64,000 nt of DNA from Streptomyces mobaraensis NBRC 13819 = DSM 40847 (GTDB lineage Bacteria; Actinomycetota; Actinomycetes; Streptomycetales; Streptomycetaceae), in contig NZ_CP072827.1 of assembly GCF_017916255.1 (NCBI RefSeq), positions 7,093,501-7,157,500 on the forward strand, read 5' to 3'. Below the pieces are notes generated by a model that saw nothing but the letters and a program-made list of their open reading frames with translations, was not told where the DNA came from and made no database searches. The translations under genes and the position numbers were made by a program. The stretch's first letter is position 1; every line of letters begins with the position of its first letter. Positions 8,785 through 16,639 of the stretch are shown piece after piece.

Positions 8785-8865
8785 GGCTGAGCGGCCTCCG
8801 GCGGTCGAGGGCGGTGGCCCGCCCGTCGCGACGGTACGGGCCGGGCGGTTGCGCGGCGGTGGACG

Positions 8866-8883
8866 GTCTACGCGACTGTAGAC
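8866..8883. promoter_or_regulatory. Inverted repeat GTCTAC-N6-GTAGAC, candidate operator
   Basis: A perfect 6-bp inverted repeat with a six-base spacer lies upstream of the DedA/PAP2 pair. The CTAC/GTAG halves recall BlaI/CopY-type operators, but the spacing is wider than I remember for them. The cognate regulator is not visible nearby. Confidence 0.35.
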
Positions 8884-9017
8884 GATCCGGGGCGGCCGAC
8901 GGGCGCCTTGACCGACTCCATACGGGGCCCGGCCGCGTCCGCGCGCGGGGGCGCGCACCACCCGGCCGGGGGTCCTCGGACCCGTCCGGGTGACGCGCGC
9001 CCGCCGGGGAACGGCGC

Positions 9018-9045
9018 GGGGCCCGCCGGACGGCCGGCGGGCCCC
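9018..9045 (-). terminator. Terminator hairpin after chitinase gene
   Basis: A perfect 12-bp GC stem (9018-9029 with 9034-9045) and a four-base loop sit 18 bases past the chitinase stop. There is no T-tract, as is usual in streptomycetes. Confidence 0.55.
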
Positions 9046-9062
9046 GGGTACCGGACGGCGGG

Positions 9063-10814
9063 TCAGCCGAGCGCGATGTCGTCCGCGAGGACGGCCCCCT
9101 GCCCGTACCAGCCGTGCACATAGACCGTCACCCGGCCGGTGGAGTCGGTCGTGAAGGGCACGGACAGCCGCGTCCAGTCGCCGGCGGACGCCCAGCGGCT
9201 CGCGGTCGCCCCGCCCGAGACGCCGAGGAACGCGTAGTCCCCCCGCACCCAGCCGGTGAGCGTGTACGAGGTGGCGGGGGAGAGGGTGGGGGTCTGCCGG
9301 CACTCGCCGGTGCCGCCGCCCGTCGGCGCGGTCCGCAGCGCGTATGTTCCGCCGTGCACCGGGCTCTTGACCACCGACGCCCCGTCGTCGCACGTCCACG
9401 GCCCGGTGCCGCCCGACTCGAAGTCGCCGTTGACCACCCGGCCCGGCGTGCCGGAGCCGGTGACGGTCAGGGTGAACGACGCCGAGTGGCTCCCGGAGGG
9501 TGCGGTGCCGGTGACGGTCACCGGGTGGGCGCCGGGCGCCGCGTCCTTGGCGACGGTGAACGTGAGCCGCGCCGACTCGCCGGCGGTCACCGACGACGGG
9601 CTGAACTCCGCCGTCACCCCTTTCGGCAGGCCGCTCGCGGACAGCCGCACGGTCTGCGCCGGTCCGGACACCGCGCGCGTGGTGACGGTCGCCGCCGCGC
9701 TGCCGCCCGGCGGCACGGAGGCCGCGCCGGGGGAGACGGCGAGGGAGAAGTCCTGCTCGGTGGACCCGCCGCCGGTGAAGGGCGCGAAGGTGTGGGTGAA
9801 GTACCAGGTGTCCTGGACGATCCCCGAGCAGGTGTCGGATCCCTTGGTGCCGGGGCAGCCGCCGTTGTCGCGCTGGAGGGCCCAGAACGAGAGGGTGTTG
9901 ATGCCCTTGCCGACGGCCCAGTCGTAGACCTTGGCCGCGTCCTGGGTGGTGAAGGTCTCGGCGGGCCCGTAGTCGTCGATACCCGGCATCTCGGTGACGC
10001 CGACCATCGCCCACCGCTGGGCGTCGCTCTTGTCCGGGTACAGCCCGGCGAGTTGGGTGTGCAGGCCCTCGGCGGCGGTGATGGTGTCGGCGGCCATGTC
10101 GTGCTGCGCGCCGTCGTAGTAGTCGAACGTCATGATGTTGACGACGTCCACCCGGGTGCCGTTGTCGACGGCGTTGCGCAGGACGGCGAGCCCGCTGTCC
10201 GCCGGCCCGTGGGTGGTGGTGGGCAGGGTGTACGAGATCTGCACCGTGCGGCCGTTGGCGGCGGCCCAGTCCTGGACCTTCTTGACCGCCTTGTTGCGGC
10301 GGTCGATCCCGGCGGCGTTGGTCAGCGAGTTGTCCTCGATGTCCAGGTCGAGCCGGGTGACGTCGTAGGTGGTGATCACCTTCTCGAACGCCTCGGCGAT
10401 CCGGTTCACGTCGGTGCAGCTGTCGGCGAGTTCGGTGCCGCCGTTGTCGGCCGCGTACCCGCCGAAGGACGGTATGACGTCCCCGCCCCGGGCGCGGATG
10501 GCCGTCACGTCGGAGCCGAAGACGGAGATGTCCACCGGCTTGCCGGTGTCGCCGTTCCAGTAGGGGGTGCAGGAGCCCTTGGCCTCGGTCTGGAGGAAGG
10601 CCAGGGTGAGGTGCTTGGCGCCCGACTTCTCGGCGAGCGCGGCCGGGCTGTCGGAGCCGTAGGTCTCGAAGTAGGGCGCGAAGACCCGCGGGGGTAAGGG
10701 GGTGGCGGCGGTGGCGGCGGTCGCCGTGCCGGCGCCGCCGAGGGAGAGTCCCGCGCCGGCCCATGCGGTGGCCAGCACGGCCACCACGGCGCGGACGGAC
10801 AGACGTCGTCTCAA
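9063..10814 (-). CDS. Secreted GH18 chitinase with C-terminal carbohydrate-binding module
   Basis: About 583 residues. The start chosen is TTG 10814, preceded by GGGAG at six bases, giving a signal peptide MRRRLSVRAVVAVLATAW ending in Ala-rich sequence. An ATG frame opening at 10898 would place the DasR-like box inside the gene. The GH18 domain (about 40-340) has the DxxDxDxE motif as RLDLDIED, with SFGGYAADN before it and MTFDYYDG after it. A fibronectin/NPCBM-like beta domain follows, then a jelly-roll module starting GRVVNGDFESGGTGPW, like CBM families that bind chitin or cellulose. It hydrolyses chitin outside the cell. A DasR-like site upstream suggests N-acetylglucosamine control. Confidence 0.9.
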   Translation of the reverse strand: MRRRLSVRAVVAVLATAWAGAGLSLGGAGTATAATAATPLPPRVFAPYFETYGSDSPAALAEKSGAKHLTLAFLQTEAKGSCTPYWNGDTGKPVDISVFGSDVTAIRARGGDVIPSFGGYAADNGGTELADSCTDVNRIAEAFEKVITTYDVTRLDLDIEDNSLTNAAGIDRRNKAVKKVQDWAAANGRTVQISYTLPTTTHGPADSGLAVLRNAVDNGTRVDVVNIMTFDYYDGAQHDMAADTITAAEGLHTQLAGLYPDKSDAQRWAMVGVTEMPGIDDYGPAETFTTQDAAKVYDWAVGKGINTLSFWALQRDNGGCPGTKGSDTCSGIVQDTWYFTHTFAPFTGGGSTEQDFSLAVSPGAASVPPGGSAAATVTTRAVSGPAQTVRLSASGLPKGVTAEFSPSSVTAGESARLTFTVAKDAAPGAHPVTVTGTAPSGSHSASFTLTVTGSGTPGRVVNGDFESGGTGPWTCDDGASVVKSPVHGGTYALRTAPTGGGTGECRQTPTLSPATSYTLTGWVRGDYAFLGVSGGATASRWASAGDWTRLSVPFTTDSTGRVTVYVHGWYGQGAVLADDIALG

Positions 10815-10874
10815 CGGATGCTCCCGGTGACTGAGGTGTGCACGAGGTGGGGGCGGTTGCGCGCTGAACATCGT

Positions 10875-10886
10875 TGGACTGGACCA
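10875..10886. promoter_or_regulatory. DasR-like box (dre)
   Basis: TGGACTGGACCA matches 10 of 12 positions of the dre core TGGTCTAGACCA on one strand. It sits 61-72 bases before the chitinase TTG start. DasR represses chitin-utilisation genes until glucosamine-6-phosphate accumulates. Confidence 0.5.
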
Positions 10887-11017
10887 GAGTTGCGTCAAGG
10901 GGCCAGGAACCGGGAATTCCCGCGGTCCCGCCGCGGGGAATCCCCGTCCGGGCCGCGATTTCCACCGGCCCGCCCGGCGGGCGCGGAAAGCCGTTCCCGC
11001 CGGGCGGGCACGGAAAA

Positions 11018-11065
11018 GGGAATCCCCCCGGTTCCGGCACGGATGCCGGAACCGGGGGGATTCCC
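11018..11065 (-). terminator. 22-bp perfect hairpin after rodlin gene
   Basis: Two perfectly complementary 22-base arms (11018-11039 and 11044-11065) flank a CGGA loop. The hairpin starts 22 bases past the rodlin stop. It is unusually long and includes AT-containing runs. Further imperfect hairpins occur between 10911 and 11012, insulating rodlin from the chitinase gene. Confidence 0.75.
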
Positions 11066-11086
11066 CTGGAACCGCGGGGGCTTACG

Positions 11087-11482
11087 TCAGCCGTTGGCGG
11101 AGCCGTTGCCCGACAGGATCGGCAGGTCGTCGAGGATGTGCGACAGCGGGTCGTCGCCGTCGTTGATCGTCGAGTTGTCGGTGCACTGCTGCTCCTGCTC
11201 CGAGGAGAGGATCGGGATGTCCTGCAGGCCGATGTTGAGCAGGGCGACGATGTTCTGGATGTTGGCCCGGCCGAGGCCGATGCAGAGCTTGTTGAGCGAG
11301 CCCTGGACCAGGCTCATCTGCGGGCTTTCCTTGCCGCCGGTGTGGGTGTTGCCGTAGCCGGTCTTGGCGCCGTTCGCGTTAGCGGTGTCCTGCTCGTCGC
11401 CGGCCCATGCCATCGCGGGAGTGGCCATGGCGCCGATTGCGGAAGCCGTCACCGCGGCCGTGGCGATTGCCTTCTTGAGCAC
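11087..11482 (-). CDS. Rodlin (aerial-hypha surface protein)
   Basis: A 131-residue secreted protein. The start is GTG 11482 with GAAAGG seven bases upstream, giving MLKKAIATAAVTASAIG and a signal peptide cleaved after an AMA/WA-like site. The mature part has rodlin landmarks: Asn/Gly-rich NANGAKTGYGNTHTGG, then SPQMSLVQGSLNKLCIGLG, QDIPILSSEQEQQCTDNST and DDPLSHILDDLPILSGNG. Rodlins organise chaplin fibrils into the rodlet layer of spores and aerial hyphae. Model streptomycetes usually have an adjacent pair of rodlin genes and chaplins close by; here only one copy is in view. A strong hairpin terminator follows. Confidence 0.9.
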   Translation of the reverse strand: MLKKAIATAAVTASAIGAMATPAMAWAGDEQDTANANGAKTGYGNTHTGGKESPQMSLVQGSLNKLCIGLGRANIQNIVALLNIGLQDIPILSSEQEQQCTDNSTINDGDDPLSHILDDLPILSGNGSANG

Positions 11483-11947
11483 GTCTATGCCTTTCGATCG
11501 AAGAGGTTTTTTCCCGCTGGGAAGCGAACTGAGTAACTGTGACCGTTTTGGGAAGTTCCGGGAGTTCACTCATTCGCCCCATCGCCCCATCGCCCCATCG
11601 CCGCTCGTCGGGGCGGGTGCGCGGAGCCGCCGCGGCCGTTCCGTCCACCCCGCGGGGGTGGTCGCCGGTGGGGAACGGTCACCGGGAGACGCCTGTGGGT
11701 GACGCTGTCCGGACGCTGCGCGTCCGGCTGGTAGCGTGCAGTGCGCGGCGGGTCTTCCGGCCGTCGGCCCGCTCGGACGGCGCCCCCACGCGACGCGCCG
11801 GGCGGGCCTGCCACACCTCGCGCGGGCCCGGGGCCCACTGGGGGGAGCCCTCCGGGGGGTCGCCGTCCGGCATCCTCTTCGCCCAGGTCAGCGGGTGTGA
11901 CGAGGGGGACACCGAGAACCGCTCGGCGGTCGTATACCCTCGTTCGT
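11483..11947. other. Gene-free region upstream of rodlin and leader peptide
   Basis: 465 bases with no supported gene; it holds the divergent promoters. An 8-bp unit CGCCCCAT is repeated three times at 11575-11598. TATACC at 11933-11938 is a likely -10 element for the leader-peptide transcript. Confidence 0.5.
11933..11938 (+). promoter_or_regulatory. Candidate -10 element of leader-peptide transcript
   Basis: TATACC lies ten bases before the GTG of the leader ORF, so the mRNA would begin at or just before the start codon. No clear -35 element was seen. Confidence 0.35.
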
Positions 11948-12022
11948 GTGAATCTGCTTGTAAAGCGACGCCACGTGGACTTCCTGCGCGTCACGAGCAT
12001 GTCCTGTCGCCTCTCCGGCTGA
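11948..12022 (+). CDS. Putative attenuator leader peptide (RRHVDFLRV type)
   Basis: A 24-residue ORF containing VKRRHVDFLRVTSMSC. This matches the short actinobacterial leader-peptide pattern (RRHvDLLRVtsaiC) that I know mainly ahead of sulfur-metabolism genes, where a near-terminal Cys codon may sense cysteine supply. There is no Shine-Dalgarno; with TATACC ten bases upstream it is probably leaderless. It lies 255 bases before the isopenicillin-N-synthase-like oxygenase gene, the only + strand gene it could control. A rare T5 run (GTTTTTAAG) near 12132-12140, between them, is compatible with an attenuator. Confidence 0.6.
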   Translation: MNLLVKRRHVDFLRVTSMSCRLSG

Positions 12023-12277
12023 CCCGCGCCTCCTGCCGCCCGTCCGTTCCGACCGGGCCGGGGCGCTCTCCGCGCTGACCCCGCGCGTCTTCCGCGCGCT
12101 TCCCCAGCGCTTCTCACCTCGCTTTTCGCATCGTTTTTAAGCACCGCTCGCACTTCGCACCGGGCATCCGTCCGTTCCGGCTCCGCGCGCCCCGCTCCGC
12201 CCTGCCCGTCTCCGGGCGGCGGTGCGGGACGCGCGGGGATCACGGGCGTACCCGGGCCCTCACGCTGTGGACATCTC

Positions 12278-13291
12278 ATGAACGACAAGCTCCCCGTCAT
12301 CGACCTCTCCGCCGCCTCCGGCGCCCCCGAGGACCGCGCCCGCCTCCACGAGGCGCTGCACGCCGCCGCCCGCGACGTCGGCTTCTTCCACCTGACGGGT
12401 CACGGCATCGGCGACGACGAGACCGCCGCCCTGATGCGCACCATGCGCGCCTTCTTCGCCCTGCCCGAGGCCGACCGGCTCGCCATCAGCAACCTCAACT
12501 CCCCCCACTTCCGCGGCTACACACGGATCGGCGACGAGCGCACCGGCGGCAGCCGCGACTGGCGGGACCAGCTCGACATCGGCGCCGAGCGCGAGCCCCA
12601 CACGCCCGCCGCCGACGAGCCGGGCTACTGGTGGCTGGACGGTCCCAACCAGTGGCCCGCCGCCCTCCCCGAGCTGCGCACCGCCGCCCTGCACTGGATC
12701 GACCGCCTCAGCGCCGTGGCCGAGCGGCTGCTGCACGAGCTCCTCGCCGCCATCGGCGCCCCGGCCGACTTCTACGACGACGCCTTCGCCGACCGCCCCC
12801 ACCTGCACCTCAAGCTCGTCCGCTACCCCGGCAGCGCCCCCGACGGCTCCGGGCAGGGCGTCGGCGCGCACAAGGACTACGGCTTCCTCACCCTGCTCCT
12901 CCAGGACGAGGTCGGCGGGCTCCAAGTGGAGGGCCCCGACGGGGAGTTCCATGACGTCCCCCCGCTGCCCGGCGCCTTCGTCGTCAACCTCGGCGAGCTC
13001 CTCGAAGTGGCCACCAACGGCTACCTCAAGGCCACCAACCACCGCGTCGTCAGCCCGCCCGGCGCCCGCGAGCGCTACTCCGTGCCGTTCTTCTACAACC
13101 CGAGGCTGGACGCCCGCATCGAGCCCGTCCCCTTCCCGTACGCGCACCGCGCCCCCGGCGTCACCCAGGACGCGGCGAACCCGCTGTTCGCCGAGTACGG
13201 CCGCAACGAGATCAAGGGCTGGCTGCGGGCCCACCCGGGCGTGGCCCGGCGCCACCACCCCGACCTGCTGGCCCCGACGCCCGTGGGGTGA
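12278..13291 (+). CDS. Isopenicillin-N-synthase-family Fe(II)/2-oxoglutarate oxygenase
   Basis: A 337-residue non-haem iron oxygenase. The DIOX_N region covers about residues 1-120 (LPVIDLSAASG...GFFHLTGHGI), and a double-stranded beta-helix core follows. The iron ligands are the H and D of GAHKDYGFLTLL (about 199-201) and the H of ATNHRVV. The 2-oxoglutarate-binding R...S is in RERYSVPFF. Members hydroxylate or oxidise small molecules; the substrate is unknown. The ATG has no strong ribosome-binding site. The leader peptide upstream suggests regulation by cysteine or sulfur status, which would fit a role in sulfur-compound catabolism, by inference only. Confidence 0.88.
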   Translation: MNDKLPVIDLSAASGAPEDRARLHEALHAAARDVGFFHLTGHGIGDDETAALMRTMRAFFALPEADRLAISNLNSPHFRGYTRIGDERTGGSRDWRDQLDIGAEREPHTPAADEPGYWWLDGPNQWPAALPELRTAALHWIDRLSAVAERLLHELLAAIGAPADFYDDAFADRPHLHLKLVRYPGSAPDGSGQGVGAHKDYGFLTLLLQDEVGGLQVEGPDGEFHDVPPLPGAFVVNLGELLEVATNGYLKATNHRVVSPPGARERYSVPFFYNPRLDARIEPVPFPYAHRAPGVTQDAANPLFAEYGRNEIKGWLRAHPGVARRHHPDLLAPTPVG

Positions 13292-13398
13292 TCTGGATCA
13301 CTCTATGGCCCCCTCCCGTTTTCCCCGGCGATTTATAAGGTGAGCGAGGGGAATCACCCGGGGTCCCTGAGGCCCCGGGGCTGTGGGGGGTGGGGATC

Positions 13399-14247
13399 AT
13401 GAATGTTCCAGGGACACTGGGGACGGGGATCGGCTGGCGGCCGGAGATCGCGGAGGACATCGCGGCGCTGCCCGGCGTCGACTGGGTCGAGGTGGTGGCC
13501 GAGAACCTGTGCCCCGGCCACCTGCCCGAGCCGCTGAGCCGGCTGCGCGCCCGCGGCCTGCCGGTCGTGCCGCACGGCGTCTCGCTCGGTCTCGGCGGCG
13601 CCGAGCGGCCCGACCTCGCCCGGCTCGCCGACCTCGCCGACCTCGCGGAGGCCCTCGGCTCCCCGCTGGTCAGCGAGCACATCGCCTTCGTACGGTCCGG
13701 TGGCGGGCTGCTGCCCTCCCACCGCCTGGAGGCCGGGCACCTGCTGCCCGTCCCACGCACCCGCGACGCCCTCGACGTCCTCTGCGCCAACGTCCGGATG
13801 GCCCAGGAGGCACTGCCGGTCCCGCTCGCGCTGGAGAACATCGCCGGCTATCTGACCTGGCCCGACGAGGACTTCACCGAGGGCGAGTTCCTCGCCGAAC
13901 TCGTCGGGCGGACCGGGGTGCGCCTCCTCGTCGACGTCGCCAACCTGCACACCAACCACGTCAACCGCGGCGAGGACCCGTCCCGCGCGCTGGACGAGCT
14001 GCCGGTGGAGGCCATCGCCTACGTCCACGTGGCCGGCGGCCTCGAGCGCGACGGGGTGTGGCACGACACCCACGCCCATCCCGTCGGCCCGCCCGTCCTC
14101 GACGTCCTCGCCGACCTGTGCTCCCGCGTCACCCCGCCCGGTGTGCTGCTGGAACGGGACGACGACTTCCCCTCGGCGGACGGGCTGGCGGCCGAACTCG
14201 ACGCCGTACGGGCCGTGACGCACCGGGCGGCCGACCGTGTCGGCTGA
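13399..14247 (+). CDS. DUF692/MNIO multinuclear non-haem iron oxygenase
   Basis: A TIM-barrel protein of about 282 residues in the DUF692 family, which includes MbnB, TglH, ChrH and the bufferin enzymes that modify cysteines in peptides using two or three iron ions. Conserved blocks are [79 protein letters not shown] and [10 protein letters not shown], supplying the usual His/Asp/Glu ligands. ATG 13399 follows GGGG; an in-frame GTG at 13390 is possible. The stop overlaps the next gene by 11 bases, and the third gene ends in a Ser/Cys repeat tail that is the obvious candidate substrate. Confidence 0.9.
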   Translation: MNVPGTLGTGIGWRPEIAEDIAALPGVDWVEVVAENLCPGHLPEPLSRLRARGLPVVPHGVSLGLGGAERPDLARLADLADLAEALGSPLVSEHIAFVRSGGGLLPSHRLEAGHLLPVPRTRDALDVLCANVRMAQEALPVPLALENIAGYLTWPDEDFTEGEFLAELVGRTGVRLLVDVANLHTNHVNRGEDPSRALDELPVEAIAYVHVAGGLERDGVWHDTHAHPVGPPVLDVLADLCSRVTPPGVLLERDDDFPSADGLAAELDAVRAVTHRAADRVG

Positions 14248-14683
14248 CCTCGACGCCGCCCGCCGGCGGCTCGCCCGCGCCCAGCACGACCTGCTCTCCG
14301 CCCTCGTCGAGGGCACCCCGCCGCCGCCCGGGTTCGACCCGGACCGGCTGGCGGTGCAGCGCGACGTGCTGCTCACCAAGCGCCTGCGCGTCGTCGCCAA
14401 GGTGGCCCCGGAGCTCACCGGTGTCCTCGGCGGCCGGTACCGGCCGCTGTTCCTCGCCTACGCCGCCGGCCGGCCCATGGAGCACGGCTACCGGCGGGAC
14501 GCCCGGGACTTCGCCCGTCACCTGCTGCGCACCGCGGCGGTCTCCGGCGAACAGGCCCGGCGGCTGGCGGAGTGGGCGGCCGCGTCCGACGGGAAGAGCG
14601 CCGGGGCCGGGCCGCTGCGCCGGCTCACGGCGGCCCTGTCCGTCCGGCGTACGACACGCCGACCGAAAGGCGGTGACCGATGA
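14237..14683 (+). CDS. Small helical partner protein of the DUF692 enzyme
   Basis: A 148-residue basic, predicted helical protein without signal peptide. I do not recognise a characterised family. Its size, its position after the MNIO gene and the 11-base overlap (GTG within the upstream gene) resemble the DUF2063/HvfC- or MbnC-like partners that present peptide substrates to MNIO enzymes. The N-terminal block ([19 protein letters not shown], then [17 protein letters not shown]) and middle block ([26 protein letters not shown]) look conserved in style; the C-terminus is Arg-rich. Its stop overlaps the next start as ATGA. Role as recognition partner is an inference. Confidence 0.75.
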   Translation: MSADLDAARRRLARAQHDLLSALVEGTPPPPGFDPDRLAVQRDVLLTKRLRVVAKVAPELTGVLGGRYRPLFLAYAAGRPMEHGYRRDARDFARHLLRTAAVSGEQARRLAEWAAASDGKSAGAGPLRRLTAALSVRRTTRRPKGGDR

Positions 14684-15738
14684 TCTTTCTGCTGCTGCTG
14701 ACCGTGCTGACCGTCGTAGCACCCTCGCTCTGGGTGCTGCGGCTGTGGTACCTCGGCCATGGCGACGTGCCGCCGGGGACCGAGCTCGACCGGTTCGACC
14801 TCGCCTATCTGACCGGTGGCGCGGGCCGCGTCGCCGACACCGTGATCACCGCGATGCAGCAGGACGGGCGGGTCACCGTGGACGGCGGCCGGGTCACGGT
14901 CGTCAGTCCCGTCTCGCGGGACGCCCTGGAACGCGCACTGCTGCGGCACTGCGGTACCGACTGGGCCCGATCGCTGCGGAAGCTCCGCCGCGACCTGCGC
15001 GAGGGCCCGGCCGTCCGGGACCTGCACCGGTCGCTGGTCGAACGGGGCGTGCTGCTGCGGCCGGACGTCCAACGCTGGTGGCCCCGGGCGATCGGGGCCC
15101 AGCTGCCCGGGCTGGTGCTCACCGGCGCCCTCGCCCTGGTGATGTTCCGACCCGCCTCGATCGCGGCCCTCGCCCTGGTCGGGTGCGGCGTCACGGTACG
15201 GCTGCTGTGCCGGCCGGAGAAGACGCTGATGCCCTTCACCGCGGAGGGCCGCCGGGTGGCGCTGGAGCGGATCGGCGCGCCGCCTTGGGACGAGTCCGAC
15301 CCGGCCCGCCACCCGGAGGGCGCCGCGGGTGTGGTCGCCGTCGGCGGGACGGGCGCGCTGCCCGACGGCCGGCTGCGCCGGGAGTTCGAACGGGCCGCCA
15401 AGGGGGAGCGGGTGCCTTCGCGGCGGTCGCGGAACGGCCGGGGCCGCGGGAGCTCCTCGGGCTCGGGTACGACCGCCGCGTCCTCACCATCCTCGTCGGC
15501 CTCGTCGTGGTCCTGCGGCGCGGTGCTCGTCGTCGGGGCCTCCTGCGACAGCGGCACCTCACGTGACTCCGGCGGCTCGGCCGGGCACACCGGGGGGCTG
15601 CTCTGCTCGTCCGGTTCCGGTTGTTCGTCGTCCGGCTCGTCGTCCGATTCCTCGTCGGGGTCGAGCTGCTCGTCCGGGTCGAGCTGTTCGTCGAGCAGTT
15701 GCTCGTCGTCGAGTTGCAGCAGTAGCAGCTGCTCCTGA
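14680..15738 (+). CDS. TIGR04222-type membrane protein with Ser/Cys repeat tail
   Basis: 352 residues. The N-terminal membrane segment is [20 protein letters not shown]; a cytosolic domain follows ([25 protein letters not shown], then a winged-helix-like [13 protein letters not shown]), and two further membrane segments lie at about 145-180. From residue 258 the chain is a low-complexity tail with nine cysteines at 279, 289, 309, 315, 330, 336, 341, 346 and 351. The last four are spaced exactly five apart by Ser4. Serine is encoded by TCG, TCC, AGC and AGT mixed, so the protein pattern rather than DNA slippage is maintained. The family name is from memory. The tail is the likely target of the MNIO enzyme. 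It is coupled by ATGA to the gene before it. Confidence 0.82.
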   Translation: MIFLLLLTVLTVVAPSLWVLRLWYLGHGDVPPGTELDRFDLAYLTGGAGRVADTVITAMQQDGRVTVDGGRVTVVSPVSRDALERALLRHCGTDWARSLRKLRRDLREGPAVRDLHRSLVERGVLLRPDVQRWWPRAIGAQLPGLVLTGALALVMFRPASIAALALVGCGVTVRLLCRPEKTLMPFTAEGRRVALERIGAPPWDESDPARHPEGAAGVVAVGGTGALPDGRLRREFERAAKGERVPSRRSRNGRGRGSSSGSGTTAASSPSSSASSWSCGAVLVVGASCDSGTSRDSGGSAGHTGGLLCSSGSGCSSSGSSSDSSSGSSCSSGSSCSSSSCSSSSCSSSSCS

Positions 15739-15754
15739 GGGGCGGCGGTCGCCG

Positions 15755-16543
15755 TCACAGCACCCGGTACTCCTCGTCGCGGACGTCCGTGACGAGCATG
15801 TGCCCGGGCGCGTGCGTGATCGCGAAGGGCGGCGCGGAGGCCGCCAGGGCGGCCTGCGGGGTCACGCCGCAGGCCCAGAAGACGGGCACGTCCCCGTCCA
15901 GGGCGGCGCACGGGTCGCCGAAGTCCGGCCGGGCCAGGTCCGCGATGCCGAGCTCCGCCGGGTCGCCCGCGTGCACGGGCGCGCCGTGCACGGCGGGCAT
16001 CAGCGCGGTCAGCCGGTGCGCGGTCTCGACCAGGCCGGCGGGGACCGGGCGCATGGACACCACGAGCGGCCCGCGGAGCCGGCCGGCCGGGCGGCACTGA
16101 CGGTTCGTCACGTACATGGCGACGTTGCGGCCCTGCTCGACGTGGCGCAGCGGCACGCCCGCCGCGCGCAGGGCGCCCTCGAAGGTGAAGCTGCACCCGA
16201 TGAGGAACGCGACGAGGTCGTCCCGCCAGACGTCGGCGACGTCGGTGGGTTCGGCCACCGGCCGGCCGTCGCGCCAGACGCGGTACCGGGGCAGGTCGGT
16301 CCGCAGGTCGGCGCCCGGGGCGAGCGGGGTGGTGACGCCGCCCGGCTCGGTGACGTCGAGGACCGGGCAGGGTCGCGGGTTGCGCTGGGCGAAGAGGAGC
16401 ACGTCGTATGCCCAGTCGGCCGGGACGGCGATCAGGTTGGCCTGGGTGTGGCCGTCCGCCCAGCCCGCGGTGGGCTCGGCGCGGCCGGCGCGGAACGCGG
16501 CGCGGGCCGCGGCGGGGGTGGTGGCGTGCGGGGGTGTGCGCAT
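15755..16543 (-). CDS. Putative hydro-lyase (DUF1445, D-glutamate cyclase-like)
   Basis: A 262-residue cytosolic enzyme of the DUF1445 family. Typical motifs are [11 protein letters not shown] near residue 31, [33 protein letters not shown], and [13 protein letters not shown] with the C-terminal [11 protein letters not shown]. Related proteins interconvert D-glutamate and 5-oxo-D-proline or act as hydro-lyases; the exact reaction is not certain. ATG 16543 is preferred over GTG 16549, because GAGG then lies five bases upstream. It converges on the Ser/Cys-tail gene with 16 bases between stops. A TTGTTGAACAA palindrome 50 bases upstream may be its operator. Confidence 0.82.
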   Translation of the reverse strand: MRTPPHATTPAAARAAFRAGRAEPTAGWADGHTQANLIAVPADWAYDVLLFAQRNPRPCPVLDVTEPGGVTTPLAPGADLRTDLPRYRVWRDGRPVAEPTDVADVWRDDLVAFLIGCSFTFEGALRAAGVPLRHVEQGRNVAMYVTNRQCRPAGRLRGPLVVSMRPVPAGLVETAHRLTALMPAVHGAPVHAGDPAELGIADLARPDFGDPCAALDGDVPVFWACGVTPQAALAASAPPFAITHAPGHMLVTDVRDEEYRVL

Positions 16544-16593
16544 GGACACCTCGCCGGTGTGGGGTGGGCGGTGGTGTCAGACGACGATAGGGA

Positions 16594-16604
16594 TTGTTGA
16601 ACAA
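16594..16604. promoter_or_regulatory. TTGTTGAACAA palindrome, candidate GntR-type operator
   Basis: A perfect 5+1+5 palindrome in an AT-rich patch between the hydro-lyase start and the SEDS-protein stop. FadR-type GntR repressors commonly bind TTGT-N3-ACAA. No gntR gene is in the window. Confidence 0.4.
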
Positions 16605-16639
16605 CTAGGCAAGGGGGCGAACGGGCAGGGGAGTTGGGG

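Noticed and set aside
11575..11598. Three 8-bp repeats considered as a CRISPR or iteron array
   Set aside because: Only three short perfect units without spacers; simple slippage repeat.
15452..15566. Alternative + frame ending [16 protein letters not shown] in place of the Ser/Cys tail
   Set aside because: Reaching it would need a frameshift; the in-frame Cys spacing with mixed Ser codons and a stop just after the last Cys favours the tail.
14805..16604. Minus-strand frame with Asp/Glu/Gln repeats opposite the Ser/Cys tail
   Set aside because: It is the antisense of the tail, has no ribosome-binding site, and runs through the hydro-lyase gene in a different frame.
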